Shown here: piece by piece, positions 24,904 to 32,631 of the stretch
Layout: the number at the start of each line of letters is the position of its first letter
How positions within the stretch are numbered: the stretch's first letter is position 1
Assembly (NCBI RefSeq): GCF_900107795.1
Contig: NZ_FNRL01000028.1
Location: forward strand, 1-64,000
Reading direction: 5' to 3'
Origin: Chitinophaga terrae (ex Kim and Jung 2007)
Lineage (GTDB): Bacteria; Bacteroidota; Bacteroidia; Chitinophagales; Chitinophagaceae
Length of the DNA: 64,000 nucleotides
Program-made: the position numbers and the translations under genes
Notes under the pieces: generated by a model
Databases searched by the model: none
What the model was told of the DNA's origin: nothing
The model's input: the letters and a program-made list of their open reading frames with translations, nothing else

Positions 24904-25932
24904 ATGGAACAGTTAGTACAGCAAATAGCAGCCTACAAAGACGAAATAGCGGCTTTTACACCCGCAGGTGCGGCGGACCTTGAACAGTACCGCATAAAAT
25001 TCCTTGGAACAAAAGGTATTGTGAAGGCCCTTTTCGGGGAGATGAAACAGGTACCTAATGACCGTAAGAAAGAATTCGGACAGATATTAAACGAGTTTAA
25101 ACAACTGGCAGAAGCGAAGTACGAGCAGTTCAGCGAATTAAAGGACAATGCTTCGGCCAGCGACAGCCATATAGACTATACTTTACCCGCCGAACCTCAT
25201 CGTTTGGGTACCCGGCATCCAATAAGCCAGGTACGCAATAAGATCATCAGGATCTTTGAACGCCTGGGCTTTACCATTGCAGAGGGCCCGGAGATAGAGG
25301 ACGACTGGCATAACTTCACTGCATTGAACTTACCGGAAAATCACCCGGCCAGGGACATGCAGGATACTTTCTTTATCAGCAAGAACCCGGATTGGTTATT
25401 ACGTACCCAAACCTCTTCGGCGCAGGTGCGTGTAATGGAAGCAGGCAAACTACCTATCCGCATCATCAGCCCGGGAAGGGTTTACAGGAACGAGACTATT
25501 TCTGCCCGTGCACACTGTTTCTTCCACCAGGTAGAAGGGCTGTATATTGACGAAAACGTTTCCTTTGCCGACCTGAAACAGACCTTATATCACTTCGTGA
25601 AAGAGATGTTCGGCGAGAATACAGGCATACGTTTCCGTCCTTCCTACTTCCCTTTTACAGAACCAAGCGCCGAGATGGATATTGTATGTTTCATCTGCGG
25701 AGGAACGGGGTGCAATGTTTGTAAACAAACCGGATGGGTAGAGATCTTAGGGTGCGGAATGGTGCACCCGAAGGTGCTGGCCAATTGCGGAATAGACCCT
25801 GAAAAATACACAGGTTTTGCGTTCGGGATGGGAATTGAACGTATTACTATGTTGAAATACCAGATAAAAGACCTCCGGTTGTTCTCGGAAAACGATGTCC
25901 GTTTCCTTGAGCAGTTCGAAGGGACTATATAA
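24904..25932 (+). CDS. pheS: Phenylalanine-tRNA ligase alpha subunit
   Basis: Protein of 342 aa from ATG 24904; a TTG three codons upstream would overlap the promoter box. It has the N-terminal coiled-coil tRNA-binding arm (1 to about 90) and the class II catalytic core with motif 1 region RLGTRHPISQVRNKI, motif 2 GRVYRNETISARAHCFFHQ and motif 3 FGMGIERITMLKY. It charges tRNA-Phe as an alpha2beta2 enzyme with PheT, whose gene is not adjacent here. A four-Cys insert (CFICGGTGCNVCKQTGW) of the type seen in many bacterial PheS is present. A strong terminator follows. Confidence 0.97.
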   Translation: MEQLVQQIAAYKDEIAAFTPAGAADLEQYRIKFLGTKGIVKALFGEMKQVPNDRKKEFGQILNEFKQLAEAKYEQFSELKDNASASDSHIDYTLPAEPHRLGTRHPISQVRNKIIRIFERLGFTIAEGPEIEDDWHNFTALNLPENHPARDMQDTFFISKNPDWLLRTQTSSAQVRVMEAGKLPIRIISPGRVYRNETISARAHCFFHQVEGLYIDENVSFADLKQTLYHFVKEMFGENTGIRFRPSYFPFTEPSAEMDIVCFICGGTGCNVCKQTGWVEILGCGMVHPKVLANCGIDPEKYTGFAFGMGIERITMLKYQIKDLRLFSENDVRFLEQFEGTI

Positions 25933-25941
25933 TTGTAGCAA

Positions 25942-25976
25942 ACGGGGTTACTGTCAGCGGTAACCCCGTATTTTTT
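25942..25976 (+). terminator. Rho-independent terminator after pheS
   Basis: ACGGGGTTAC (25942-25951) and GTAACCCCGT (25960-25969) form a perfect 10-bp stem with an 8-nt loop, followed by a run of T. Confidence 0.95.
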
Positions 25977-25995
25977 CCGAACTCCTGTTTGCATA

Positions 25996-26847
25996 ATGGA
26001 AACATTAACGATCGCCGTATGCGGGGCTGGCACCATGGGTGCAGGTATAGCCCAGATTGCCGCTTATAGCGGGTTTAAAACCGTTTTATTCGATATTCAG
26101 CAGGAAGGGTTAGAAAGGGCTAAAGCACAGATAGAAAAAAGCCTCACGGCCGCAGTGGAGAAAGGAAAGCTGAACTTCACAGAAAAGCAGGACACCCTGC
26201 AGCGACTGCATTATAGCAGCGAGATTGACGATTGCGTTGCGGATGTGGTGATAGAAGCCATAGCAGAGCAATTAGAGGCAAAAGTCGCCTTATTCCGGCA
26301 GCTATCGGCCATCAATAAAGAAACCACCATTTTTGCTACCAATACCTCTTCCCTTAGCATAGAAGCAATTGCCAAAGAGGTTGATCATCCTTCCAGGGTG
26401 GCGGGAATGCACTTTTTTAACCCCGCTCATTTAATGAAACTGGTAGAAGTGGTGAGCACTCCCCTAACTGCTCCCGAAGTAGCGGATACCATCTATGAAC
26501 TGGCGTTGCAATTGGGTAAAGTGCCGGTAAGGGTGAAAGATTCCCCGGGTTTTATAGTAAACAGGGTTGCCCGCCTATACTACCTGGAGGCGTTGCGTAT
26601 TGCAGAAGAAAAAATCGCTGATTTCAGTGATATTGACCAGTTGCTGGAAGCCGCCGGTTTTAAAATGGGACCTTTCGCGTTAATGGACTTGATAGGTAAC
26701 GATATTAACCTGGCAGTTTCCCGTTCCTTATACGAAGCATTCGACCATGCACCCCGCTTTAAACCGAGTATCCTGCAGGAACAGCGGGTAAAGGACGGGA
26801 AGTTGGGTCGCAAAACCGGCTTAGGTTTTTATAGGTACGAACAATAG
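25996..26847 (+). CDS. 3-hydroxyacyl-CoA (3-hydroxybutyryl-CoA) dehydrogenase
   Basis: Protein of 283 aa. The NAD-binding Rossmann start is VCGAGTMGAGIAQIAAYSG. The catalytic region has SSLSIEAIAKEVDHPSRVAGMHFFNPAHLMKLVEVV with the His-Glu pair, and the C-terminal domain has VKDSPGFIVNRVARLYYLEA and KMGPFALMDLIGNDIN. This single-domain length fits the PaaH/Hbd group, which oxidises 3-hydroxyacyl-CoA with NAD+ in beta-oxidation, phenylacetate or butyrate metabolism. No pathway partners lie beside it. It starts 20 bp after the pheS terminator, so its promoter must overlap that hairpin or transcription reads through. Confidence 0.9.
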   Translation: METLTIAVCGAGTMGAGIAQIAAYSGFKTVLFDIQQEGLERAKAQIEKSLTAAVEKGKLNFTEKQDTLQRLHYSSEIDDCVADVVIEAIAEQLEAKVALFRQLSAINKETTIFATNTSSLSIEAIAKEVDHPSRVAGMHFFNPAHLMKLVEVVSTPLTAPEVADTIYELALQLGKVPVRVKDSPGFIVNRVARLYYLEALRIAEEKIADFSDIDQLLEAAGFKMGPFALMDLIGNDINLAVSRSLYEAFDHAPRFKPSILQEQRVKDGKLGRKTGLGFYRYEQ

Positions 26848-26859
26848 ATTGGTTTTGCC

Positions 26860-26867
26860 TAAATTTG
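26860..26867 (+). promoter_or_regulatory. -7 promoter box of the epimerase gene
   Basis: TAAATTTG lies 30 bp before ATG 26898, just past the dehydrogenase stop. Confidence 0.45.
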
Positions 26868-26897
26868 GGCACTCATAGAAAAAGAACAATAGTCTTC

Positions 26898-27881
26898 ATG
26901 ATTTTAGTAACCGGAGGTACAGGTTTTTTAGGTAGTTATTTGATTCGGGCCCTGGTAGCGGAAGGAAAGCCTGTTAGAGCACTGTATCGAAATCAACCAT
27001 CAAACCGGTTGCAGGATATTTCTGACAAAATTGAATGGGTAAAGGGAGATATACTTGATGTTTGTGCGCTGGAAGATGCCATGAACGGGGTTACCCAGGT
27101 ATATCACTGCGCTGCGGTGGTATCTTTCCAGGCAGGGGCTAAAGACCGCCTGATGAAGATCAACGTTGAAGGAACCGCCAACGTGGTGAACCTGGCGCTG
27201 GATGCCGGCGTAAAAAAGCTGTTGTACGTCAGTTCTGTTGCCGCTATCGGCCGCGCTAAAGAGAATGCGCCGGTAACAGAAGATTGTGAGTGGCAGGAAA
27301 GCGGGAACAACTCCTGGTATGCGATAAGCAAGTACCAGGGAGAGATGGAAGTATGGAGAGGAGTTGCCGAAGGGCTTGATGCGGTGATCGTTAACCCGTC
27401 TATTATTCTTGGCGCCGGATTTTGGAACGATGGATCCGGAGCATTGCTGAAAAACGCCTGGAAAGAATTCCCTTATTATACCACCGGTGTAAACGGGTTT
27501 GTGGATGTGGAAGATGTAGTGAAAGCGATGATATTGCTGATGGATAGCAGTATCGAGGGAGAGCGTTTTATCCTCTCTGCCGAGAATTGGGATTACCAGC
27601 GGCTCTTCACTACCATGGCGCATGCCCTTGGCAAAAAACCGCCTCATATTGCCGTAAAACCATGGATGGCTGAAGTGGTATGGAGGATGGAGAAGGTGAA
27701 AGGGATGATCACCGGCAAGCATCCGCTTGTAACAAAGGAAACGGCAAGAACAGCCCAGCTGAAAGTCTACTATGAAAACGACAAGGTGCTGAAAGCGCTT
27801 CCTGATTTCCGGTTTAAACCCCTCGAAACAACGATAAAAGAAATTTCAGCCAGTTTCCTGGAAGAACTATCCCTACAATAA
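26898..27881 (+). CDS. NAD-dependent epimerase/dehydratase family protein (extended SDR)
   Basis: Protein of 327 aa from ATG 26898 (MILVTGGTGFLGSYLI); the longer frame lies across the promoter box. The N-terminal Rossmann glycine motif is TGGTGFLG. The active site has SSVAAIG and Tyr-x3-Lys (WYAISKYQGE). The C-terminal substrate domain has INPSI-like VNPSIILGAGFW. It resembles the Bacteroidota NAD(P)H-dependent reductase/epimerase group related to dihydroflavonol reductases and 3-beta-HSD-like enzymes; the substrate cannot be told. Its 3' end overlaps the convergent lipoprotein gene by 9 bp. Confidence 0.85.
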   Translation: MILVTGGTGFLGSYLIRALVAEGKPVRALYRNQPSNRLQDISDKIEWVKGDILDVCALEDAMNGVTQVYHCAAVVSFQAGAKDRLMKINVEGTANVVNLALDAGVKKLLYVSSVAAIGRAKENAPVTEDCEWQESGNNSWYAISKYQGEMEVWRGVAEGLDAVIVNPSIILGAGFWNDGSGALLKNAWKEFPYYTTGVNGFVDVEDVVKAMILLMDSSIEGERFILSAENWDYQRLFTTMAHALGKKPPHIAVKPWMAEVVWRMEKVKGMITGKHPLVTKETARTAQLKVYYENDKVLKALPDFRFKPLETTIKEISASFLEELSLQ

Positions 27882-28571
27882 AAGACCGGCTATACCGGCG
27901 GCAAGCAGATCTTTGGTGAAGCTGTCGACATTCTTATCCATCCAGACCTTTGGTTTCTCGCCAGGTATCACGGCTGCCAGCAGTTTATTATTTTTCTCTG
28001 AATAGAACTCGTAACAGATATTCTCGTAGCTGTTCACTTTCCCGAAGTGATTATGGGCAGTAATGCGGTAAGCGGAAGTACTATTGTTAGCGGCTTGGGT
28101 TCTTTCCCGTAATATTCCTACTGCTTTGTTGTTGTTAAGCTCCAGGTAGTGAGCGGCCTTGATGATCATTTCCCATTTGTAAGGGTTGTCGGCGCCTGTG
28201 TTGGTGATCCGGTAGTACCTGACAGGAACATTAGGCGCCAGCGTATTGAAATATTTAGGCAAAACCTGGCTGGAAAAGGCCACGCCGTTAGCGCTCATGC
28301 TTTCGATGCTGATGCGGGCGTTATTGCCTTCTATACGGAAATAAAACGGGTCTTTGGGCGATTTGATGAAAGTAGAACCGAGCAGTCCATTCGTTTTTGG
28401 GGTTGTCTTAAAAGGGCCGAAAGAGATCGTTCTGGCAGTAAGCCAACCATCGTTGATAGTTACCGGCCATTGCTGGTCGTTGCTATAGAGATCGGAAGAG
28501 GTAGTTGTGCTTTTAGTGGTACTGCAACTCCATAGCAGCATTGGTAAAACAATGAAAAACAGATATTTCAT
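27873..28571 (-). CDS. Lipoprotein of unknown function
   Basis: Protein of 232 aa. MKYLFFIVLPMLLWSCSTT is a lipoprotein signal (LLWSC). The mature part is strand-rich with no domain recognised; DPFYFRIEGNNARISIES, VRYYRITNTG and FGKVNSYENICYEFY suggest a small beta-sandwich. It lies downstream of the LpxD-like gene on the same strand, separated by a 28-bp perfect palindrome, so an envelope role is possible but only inferred from export and position. Confidence 0.65.
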   Translation of the reverse strand: MKYLFFIVLPMLLWSCSTTKSTTTSSDLYSNDQQWPVTINDGWLTARTISFGPFKTTPKTNGLLGSTFIKSPKDPFYFRIEGNNARISIESMSANGVAFSSQVLPKYFNTLAPNVPVRYYRITNTGADNPYKWEMIIKAAHYLELNNNKAVGILRERTQAANNSTSAYRITAHNHFGKVNSYENICYEFYSEKNNKLLAAVIPGEKPKVWMDKNVDSFTKDLLAAGIAGLLL

Positions 28572-28588
28572 TACATGATGGTTTTAAT

Positions 28589-28616
28589 GTAAGGCAACAG
28601 CCGGCTGTTGCCTTAC
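28589..28616. terminator. 28-bp perfect palindrome between the LpxD-like and lipoprotein genes
   Basis: GTAAGGCAACAGCC (28589-28602) is followed at once by its exact reverse complement (28603-28616). It would form a strong hairpin starting 8 bp beyond the LpxD-like stop. No T-run follows on the minus strand, so it may be a weak terminator, an mRNA-processing or stabilising site, or a protein-binding site. Confidence 0.5.
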
Positions 28617-28623
28617 TGCTTTA

Positions 28624-29574
28624 TTATTTGCCAAGGTCTTTTACCTTTTCCCATATCTCGGGGATCCTTTTGATCCAGGCAATTTCTTTTCTTTTAACCC
28701 TGGCATCTTCCGCCGGGTATCCGAAGTAAACTTTACCGCCTTCCAGGGAAGATGGCACCCCGCTTTGCGCTAATACTACCGCTCCTTTACCGATGGTAAG
28801 GTCTTTATTGACGCCTACTTGTCCCCAGAGGATAACGTTGTCTTCGATCCTGGCTTTTCCGGCAATTCCAACCTGCGCTGCGATCAAACAGTTTCTGCCA
28901 ACAACGGTGCCATGACCTATATGGATCATGTTATCCAATTTGGTGCCTTTTCCTATGATGGTGTCTCCGCTTACCCCTTTATCGATGGTGCAACCCGCTC
29001 CTATTTCCACGAAATCTTCGATGATCACTCTTCCGCAGCTTTCCAGTTTATCATAGATCACTTCCCGCTCTGCCCTCTTCTTGAAATAGAAAGCATCGGC
29101 TCCGAGAACTGCGCCGGCGTGAATGATCACGTTATCGCCTATCTCGCTATGATCGTAGATGGTAACGTTAGGATGGATAATGCAGTTACGCCCGATCTTT
29201 ACATGGTTACCGATGAATACATTCGGTTGGATAATGGTGTTTTCACCTATAACGGCTGTGTCGCTGATCGGCTTGGATGAAGGTTCAAAAGGACGATACT
29301 TTTTGACCAGTTTCACATAAGCGCTGAAAGGATCTTCCAGTACCAGGAGCGCCTTGCCTTCCGGAACATCTACCTTCTTGTTGATGATGATAATGGTTGC
29401 GGCAGAATTCAAACTGGCGCTATAGTATTTTTCAAAGTCGACAAAGGAGATATCTCCCGGCGTTACCTTGTGTATTTCATTGATACCAGTTGCCATCAAT
29501 TGGCTGTTACCAACTAGTTCAGCACCTATGTATGCTGCGATGTCGGTTACCGCAACAGGTTTTTCGAACTTCAT
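28624..29574 (-). CDS. LpxD-like UDP-3-O-acylglucosamine N-acyltransferase
   Basis: Protein of 316 aa: an N-terminal uridine-binding-like domain (1 to about 100) and a left-handed beta-helix of hexapeptide repeats (NTIIQPNVFIGNHVKIG and onward). The active-site His segment is LDNMIHIGHGTVVGRN, as in LpxD. The loop normally reading GxDGFGYA is GADAFYFKKRAER here. LpxD adds the N-linked hydroxyacyl chain in lipid A synthesis. The altered loop and length suggest a second, LpxD-like paralogue frequent in Bacteroidota rather than the lpxD-lpxC-fabZ cluster copy, and no lipid A genes adjoin it. Confidence 0.8.
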   Translation of the reverse strand: MKFEKPVAVTDIAAYIGAELVGNSQLMATGINEIHKVTPGDISFVDFEKYYSASLNSAATIIIINKKVDVPEGKALLVLEDPFSAYVKLVKKYRPFEPSSKPISDTAVIGENTIIQPNVFIGNHVKIGRNCIIHPNVTIYDHSEIGDNVIIHAGAVLGADAFYFKKRAEREVIYDKLESCGRVIIEDFVEIGAGCTIDKGVSGDTIIGKGTKLDNMIHIGHGTVVGRNCLIAAQVGIAGKARIEDNVILWGQVGVNKDLTIGKGAVVLAQSGVPSSLEGGKVYFGYPAEDARVKRKEIAWIKRIPEIWEKVKDLGK

Positions 29575-29610
29575 ATTAGCGATGAATTATTGAACAATAT
29601 TTGAGCGGAA

Positions 29611-29639
29611 CAAAGGTAGCAAATGAATGGTTGCAACAA
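29611..29639 (-). promoter_or_regulatory. Promoter of the LpxD-like gene
   Basis: On the minus strand TTG (29637-29639), an 18-bp spacer and TACCTTTG (29611-29618) fit the Bacteroidota consensus, 36 bp from the ATG. Confidence 0.65.
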
Positions 29640-29687
29640 TCAAAATATAGAGGAAGGAGGAAGGTGATTTAGAAAATCGGACTGTTG

Positions 29688-29696
29688 TTATCCACA
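29688..29696 (+). promoter_or_regulatory. Perfect DnaA box
   Basis: TTATCCACA matches the DnaA-box consensus exactly. It is a single site in AT-rich spacer DNA; a cluster, as needed for an origin, was not found. Confidence 0.4.
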
Positions 29697-29742
29697 ATTA
29701 TTTTAGTTGTGTGAATAAAAATTTTTGTAAATTTTTTCTTTT

Positions 29743-29849
29743 GTGATGAAATTCTTTTTAATATTGTGTAGGGAATTTTGTTTCCCTGTACTTACTAACC
29801 CATTCACATAATAAGAAAGTCTGATTGTAAACGCGGTCAGACTTTTTTT
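29743..29849 (+). ncRNA. Candidate small RNA in the 517-bp gene-free spacer
   Basis: The spacer 29575-30091 has no convincing gene. On the plus strand, TTG at 29707-29709, an 18-bp spacer and TAAATTTT (29728-29735, one mismatch from TAnnTTTG) could start a transcript near 29743. It would fold a GGGAA/TTCCC hairpin (about 29771-29786) and a possible closing TGTGA/TCACA helix, and end at a strong terminator at 29816-29849. A complete promoter-structure-terminator unit without an ORF suggests a small RNA of about 105 nt. I do not recognise the family; promoter match and 5' end are approximate. Confidence 0.4.
29816..29849 (+). terminator. Rho-independent terminator without an upstream plus-strand gene
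   Basis: AAAGTCTGA (29816-29824) pairs with TCAGACTTT (29837-29845) over a 12-nt loop and runs into seven T. The nearest plus-strand gene ends at 27881, about 1.9 kb upstream with two minus-strand genes in between, so this terminator must end some other transcript. Confidence 0.8.
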
Positions 29850-30033
29850 ATTGCCCTTGAAATCCGCATGAACAGGGCATTTCAGCCGATCACGTTTTTT
29901 CTTCAACCAGTTGTCAAGGCCTGTTGATATAAAAAATCTTCTCTTTTTAGGGTGATCAATCCAAAGCTGACCAAAACCGATTTTCTCCTTTTTGAGGAAA
30001 AAAGAGCTCGTTTTTTTAGTTTTTTAATAAGTA

Positions 30034-30057
30034 CGGTGGAGAAAATTTTCTCCACCG
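30034..30057. terminator. 24-bp perfect palindrome after hemN
   Basis: CGGTGGAGAAAA (30034-30045) is followed at once by its exact reverse complement. It lies 34 bp past the hemN stop, at the end of the cco operon, and folds as a 10-bp stem with an AATT loop. A run of five T follows on the plus strand only. Confidence 0.55.
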
Positions 30058-30091
30058 CAGATTTTTGTCGGCTTACTGAGCCGGTTGGTTA

Positions 30092-31450
30092 TTAAATAGC
30101 TTTGCTAAAGAGGTGTGATTGAGGAAGCTGGCGCCATAACCTTGCATCGAAAGCCATGCAAATATTCCGGATAAAGGGTTTTCCTTTTGGGGTTACAACC
30201 AGCTTGTGAGGAAGTACTTTTACCAGTTCATCCTTTTCTGGTTCCTGCAATCTTTGCAACCCTTCCACGATGGCATCGCACTGCGTATCTGCCTTCTGCC
30301 ACTGCGTTTCAAAGTTGCACATCAGGTTATGTATATGCCTGCGAAGCAGCAGGTCTTCGGTATTGAGGATATGCCCCTTAACCAATGGAAACTCGCCTTT
30401 ATTCACCTTTTCCTGGTAGGCATGCACCTGTTTTTCGTTTTGAACATATGCATACCAGTTGTCGCCGATCGCCGATGCTCCCAAACCTACCAGAAGTGAG
30501 GTATGCGAAACCGTATAACCCATGAAATTCCTGTGCAATGTTCCTGCTTCAAACGCTTCATGCAACTCTTCACCGGGCAAAGCAAAATGATCCATCCCTA
30601 TTTCTGTATAACCATTCAGGTAGAAAAGAGACTTCCCCAGTTCATAGAGTTTTCTCTTCTCCTCTTCCTGCGGAAGATCGGCTTCCGTATACCTCCGCTG
30701 CCCCGTTCCTTTGATCCATGGAACGTGTGCATAGCTGTAAAATGAGATCCTGTCGGGGCGTAATTTTACCACCTCGCTGATGGTTTCCCGCATGCCTCTC
30801 GGGGTTTGCAACGGCAGGCCGTAGATCAGGTCAAAATTGATGGAAGTAAACCCTATACGCCTTGCATTTTCAACCACGGCTGCTACCATCTCAACCGGCT
30901 GTATCCTGTTAATGACCTCCTGGACACGGCTGTCGAAATCCTGGATCCCTAAACTGATCCTCCTGAACCCCAGGTCAAATAATGTTTGAAGGTGAGCTGC
31001 GGTCGTATTGCCGGGATGACCTTCAACACTCAGCGATGCATCCGGCAAAATAACGGCGCTGTTATATATCCCCTTCAGCAGCTTGCCAAGGTTTGCAGCG
31101 CTGAAGAAGGTAGGCGTACCTCCTCCCAGGTGGATCTCTTTTATCCTCGGTTTGTTTCCAAACACAGCCAGGTACATTTTCCATTCTTTCAACAGCGTAT
31201 CAATGTACGGTTCTTCCACCTGGTGGTTGACAGTGATATACTTATTGCATCCGCAATAGGTACATAGCTTTTCGCAGAACGGAAGATGAATGTATAAGCT
31301 GATCCCTTCCTTGTCATTGGTTTCCGTAAATGATCTTTTCAACAGCATCTTCCATCCTTCAGCATCAAAACTTCCTTCATCCCAATAGGGAACGGTAGGA
31401 TAACTGGTATACCGGGGCGCCGCAACATTATATTTACTGATTAAGCTCAT
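30092..31450 (-). CDS. hemN: Oxygen-independent coproporphyrinogen III oxidase
   Basis: Protein of 452 aa, normal HemN length. The radical SAM motif with its extra Cys is CEKLCTYCGC (Cx3Cx2CxC), the second SAM site region is HLGGGTPTFFS, and the N-terminus has the KYNVAAPRYTSYPTVPYW signature of true HemN as opposed to HemW. The C-terminal GMDHFALPGEEL and RNFMGYTVSHTSLLVGLGASAIG are also diagnostic. It decarboxylates coproporphyrinogen III to protoporphyrinogen IX without O2. It is the last gene of the minus-strand cco operon, 5 bp after the SafE-like gene, which ties haem supply to the microaerobic oxidase. Confidence 0.95.
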   Translation of the reverse strand: MSLISKYNVAAPRYTSYPTVPYWDEGSFDAEGWKMLLKRSFTETNDKEGISLYIHLPFCEKLCTYCGCNKYITVNHQVEEPYIDTLLKEWKMYLAVFGNKPRIKEIHLGGGTPTFFSAANLGKLLKGIYNSAVILPDASLSVEGHPGNTTAAHLQTLFDLGFRRISLGIQDFDSRVQEVINRIQPVEMVAAVVENARRIGFTSINFDLIYGLPLQTPRGMRETISEVVKLRPDRISFYSYAHVPWIKGTGQRRYTEADLPQEEEKRKLYELGKSLFYLNGYTEIGMDHFALPGEELHEAFEAGTLHRNFMGYTVSHTSLLVGLGASAIGDNWYAYVQNEKQVHAYQEKVNKGEFPLVKGHILNTEDLLLRRHIHNLMCNFETQWQKADTQCDAIVEGLQRLQEPEKDELVKVLPHKLVVTPKGKPFIRNICMAFDARLWRQLPQSHLFSKAI

Positions 31451-31455
31451 GGTAG

Positions 31456-32163
31456 TTAAGGTTTATGACAACAATTGGAAATAACGTTTTCTGTTCCTGC
31501 ATGCATCAGAGGGCTGATATATGGAATGCCCAGGTTCAACCCCCGAAGCAAAAGCAGCACCCCCATAGTCGCAATCACTACAGGAATTAACTGCCGCATT
31601 TTGTTCCTTACTGAGATACTGAACAGGTGACTGAACCATGCTACTCCTGCCATCGCAGGAACGGTGCCTGCGCCAAACATAGCCATGAAGAGCATCCCTT
31701 TGGTAACGCTGCCTGCAGATACCGCACCTGCTATGGCCAGGTACACTAACCCGCATGGCAGGAGTCCGTTCAGAAAGCCGATAACCAGCAATGTGTTGAG
31801 TCGCTGTTGTCGCAGTAAGGTACCCAGGTGCTGTTTGATGACATTGCTAAATATTGGAGGAAGGCGTTTGCTGATCTTCCATCGCAGGCCTGTATACCTT
31901 AAAACTACTGCCAGCAATAAGGTCAGCCCCAGGGCAATGGAGAGCCCCTGCTGCAAACCTCCCAGGTAAAACTGTTTGCCTACCCAGCCAAAAACAGCAC
32001 CCAGCAGTGCATATGCCGCTATCCTTCCCGCATTGTAAAGAAGTATCCCCATCAGCTTGCGGAATCCTGAAAGGTGCTGTACAGGGAGCGATAGGGCAAT
32101 AGGCCCGCACATACCAACGCAGTGAAAACTTCCTGTAAATCCGAGTACAAATGCCGCTATCAT
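31456..32163 (-). CDS. SafE/DsbD-like membrane protein (cytochrome oxidase biogenesis)
   Basis: Protein of 235 aa with about six TM helices. The start FVLGFTGSFHCVGMCGPIAL, with a His-Cys-x3-Cys motif, and the repeat-like FLNGLLPCGLVYLAIAGA mark the TauE/SafE group related to the DsbD/CcdA core, commonly annotated as sulfite exporter but found beside cbb3 oxidase genes, where a copper-handling or redox role in assembly is likely. The C-terminus ends CCHKP, a possible metal-binding tail. It is 6 bp after ccoH and 5 bp before hemN, so it belongs to the operon. Confidence 0.85.
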   Translation of the reverse strand: MIAAFVLGFTGSFHCVGMCGPIALSLPVQHLSGFRKLMGILLYNAGRIAAYALLGAVFGWVGKQFYLGGLQQGLSIALGLTLLLAVVLRYTGLRWKISKRLPPIFSNVIKQHLGTLLRQQRLNTLLVIGFLNGLLPCGLVYLAIAGAVSAGSVTKGMLFMAMFGAGTVPAMAGVAWFSHLFSISVRNKMRQLIPVVIATMGVLLLLRGLNLGIPYISPLMHAGTENVISNCCHKP

Positions 32164-32169
32164 CTTCTT

Positions 32170-32631
32170 CTAGTTAACAGTGATCATTTCTTCCATATAA
32201 AATGGCCGGTCATTCATCGTCCATTGAACTATTACCTTGTACAAGCCCTTTGTAAAGAGTTGTTTATCCAGCTGTTGTTCTCCGGCTGCTGCTATCTTTA
32301 ACGGAACATTGATGTCTTTACCCGCATCGGAAGGGCGGTAAAACTTCAGCTCCCCGTTAACCCCGGGGTTCCTCATCTCAGCGGGAAAGGTGAGTACAAT
32401 AGCCGCATCAGACTGAGAAATACCCAGGGGCGCGGATAACCCCGAAGCATTCCGTTTGCCGTCTATAACCTGCTGGTATCTCAGCTCCTCCTTGTAGTAG
32501 TCCGGCGTCACCATATCTATCCTGGTGCGCAGGCTTTTGGCGACCAGCGTAAGCATGCCTGCTGCAAACAATACAAAAACGATAATGATCTTATATCCCC
32601 AGTTCATATACCATAGTTTAAATGATTTCAT
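32170..32631 (-). CDS. ccoH: FixH/CcoH family protein
   Basis: Protein of 153 aa. One TM helix at about 9-30 (WGYKIIIVFVLFAAGMLTLVA) and a periplasmic FixH domain with TPDYYKEELRYQQVIDGKRN, the most conserved stretch, then an immunoglobulin-like domain. FixH/CcoH is needed for stable assembly of cbb3 oxidase. The stop of ccoG and the start of this gene are directly adjacent (0-bp gap), so coupling is probable. Confidence 0.9.
   Translation of the reverse strand: MKSFKLWYMNWGYKIIIVFVLFAAGMLTLVAKSLRTRIDMVTPDYYKEELRYQQVIDGKRNASGLSAPLGISQSDAAIVLTFPAEMRNPGVNGELKFYRPSDAGKDINVPLKIAAAGEQQLDKQLFTKGLYKVIVQWTMNDRPFYMEEMITVN

Noticed and set aside
29688..29696. Possible replication origin around the DnaA box
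   Set aside because: Only one perfect box was found, with no cluster, no dnaA or dnaN nearby and no clear unwinding array.
29703..29906. 67-aa minus-strand ORF in the spacer before hemN
   Set aside because: It lies over the plus-strand hairpins and terminator, has no recognisable domain, is highly Lys/Asn-rich as expected from AT-rich DNA, and has no promoter or related neighbour.
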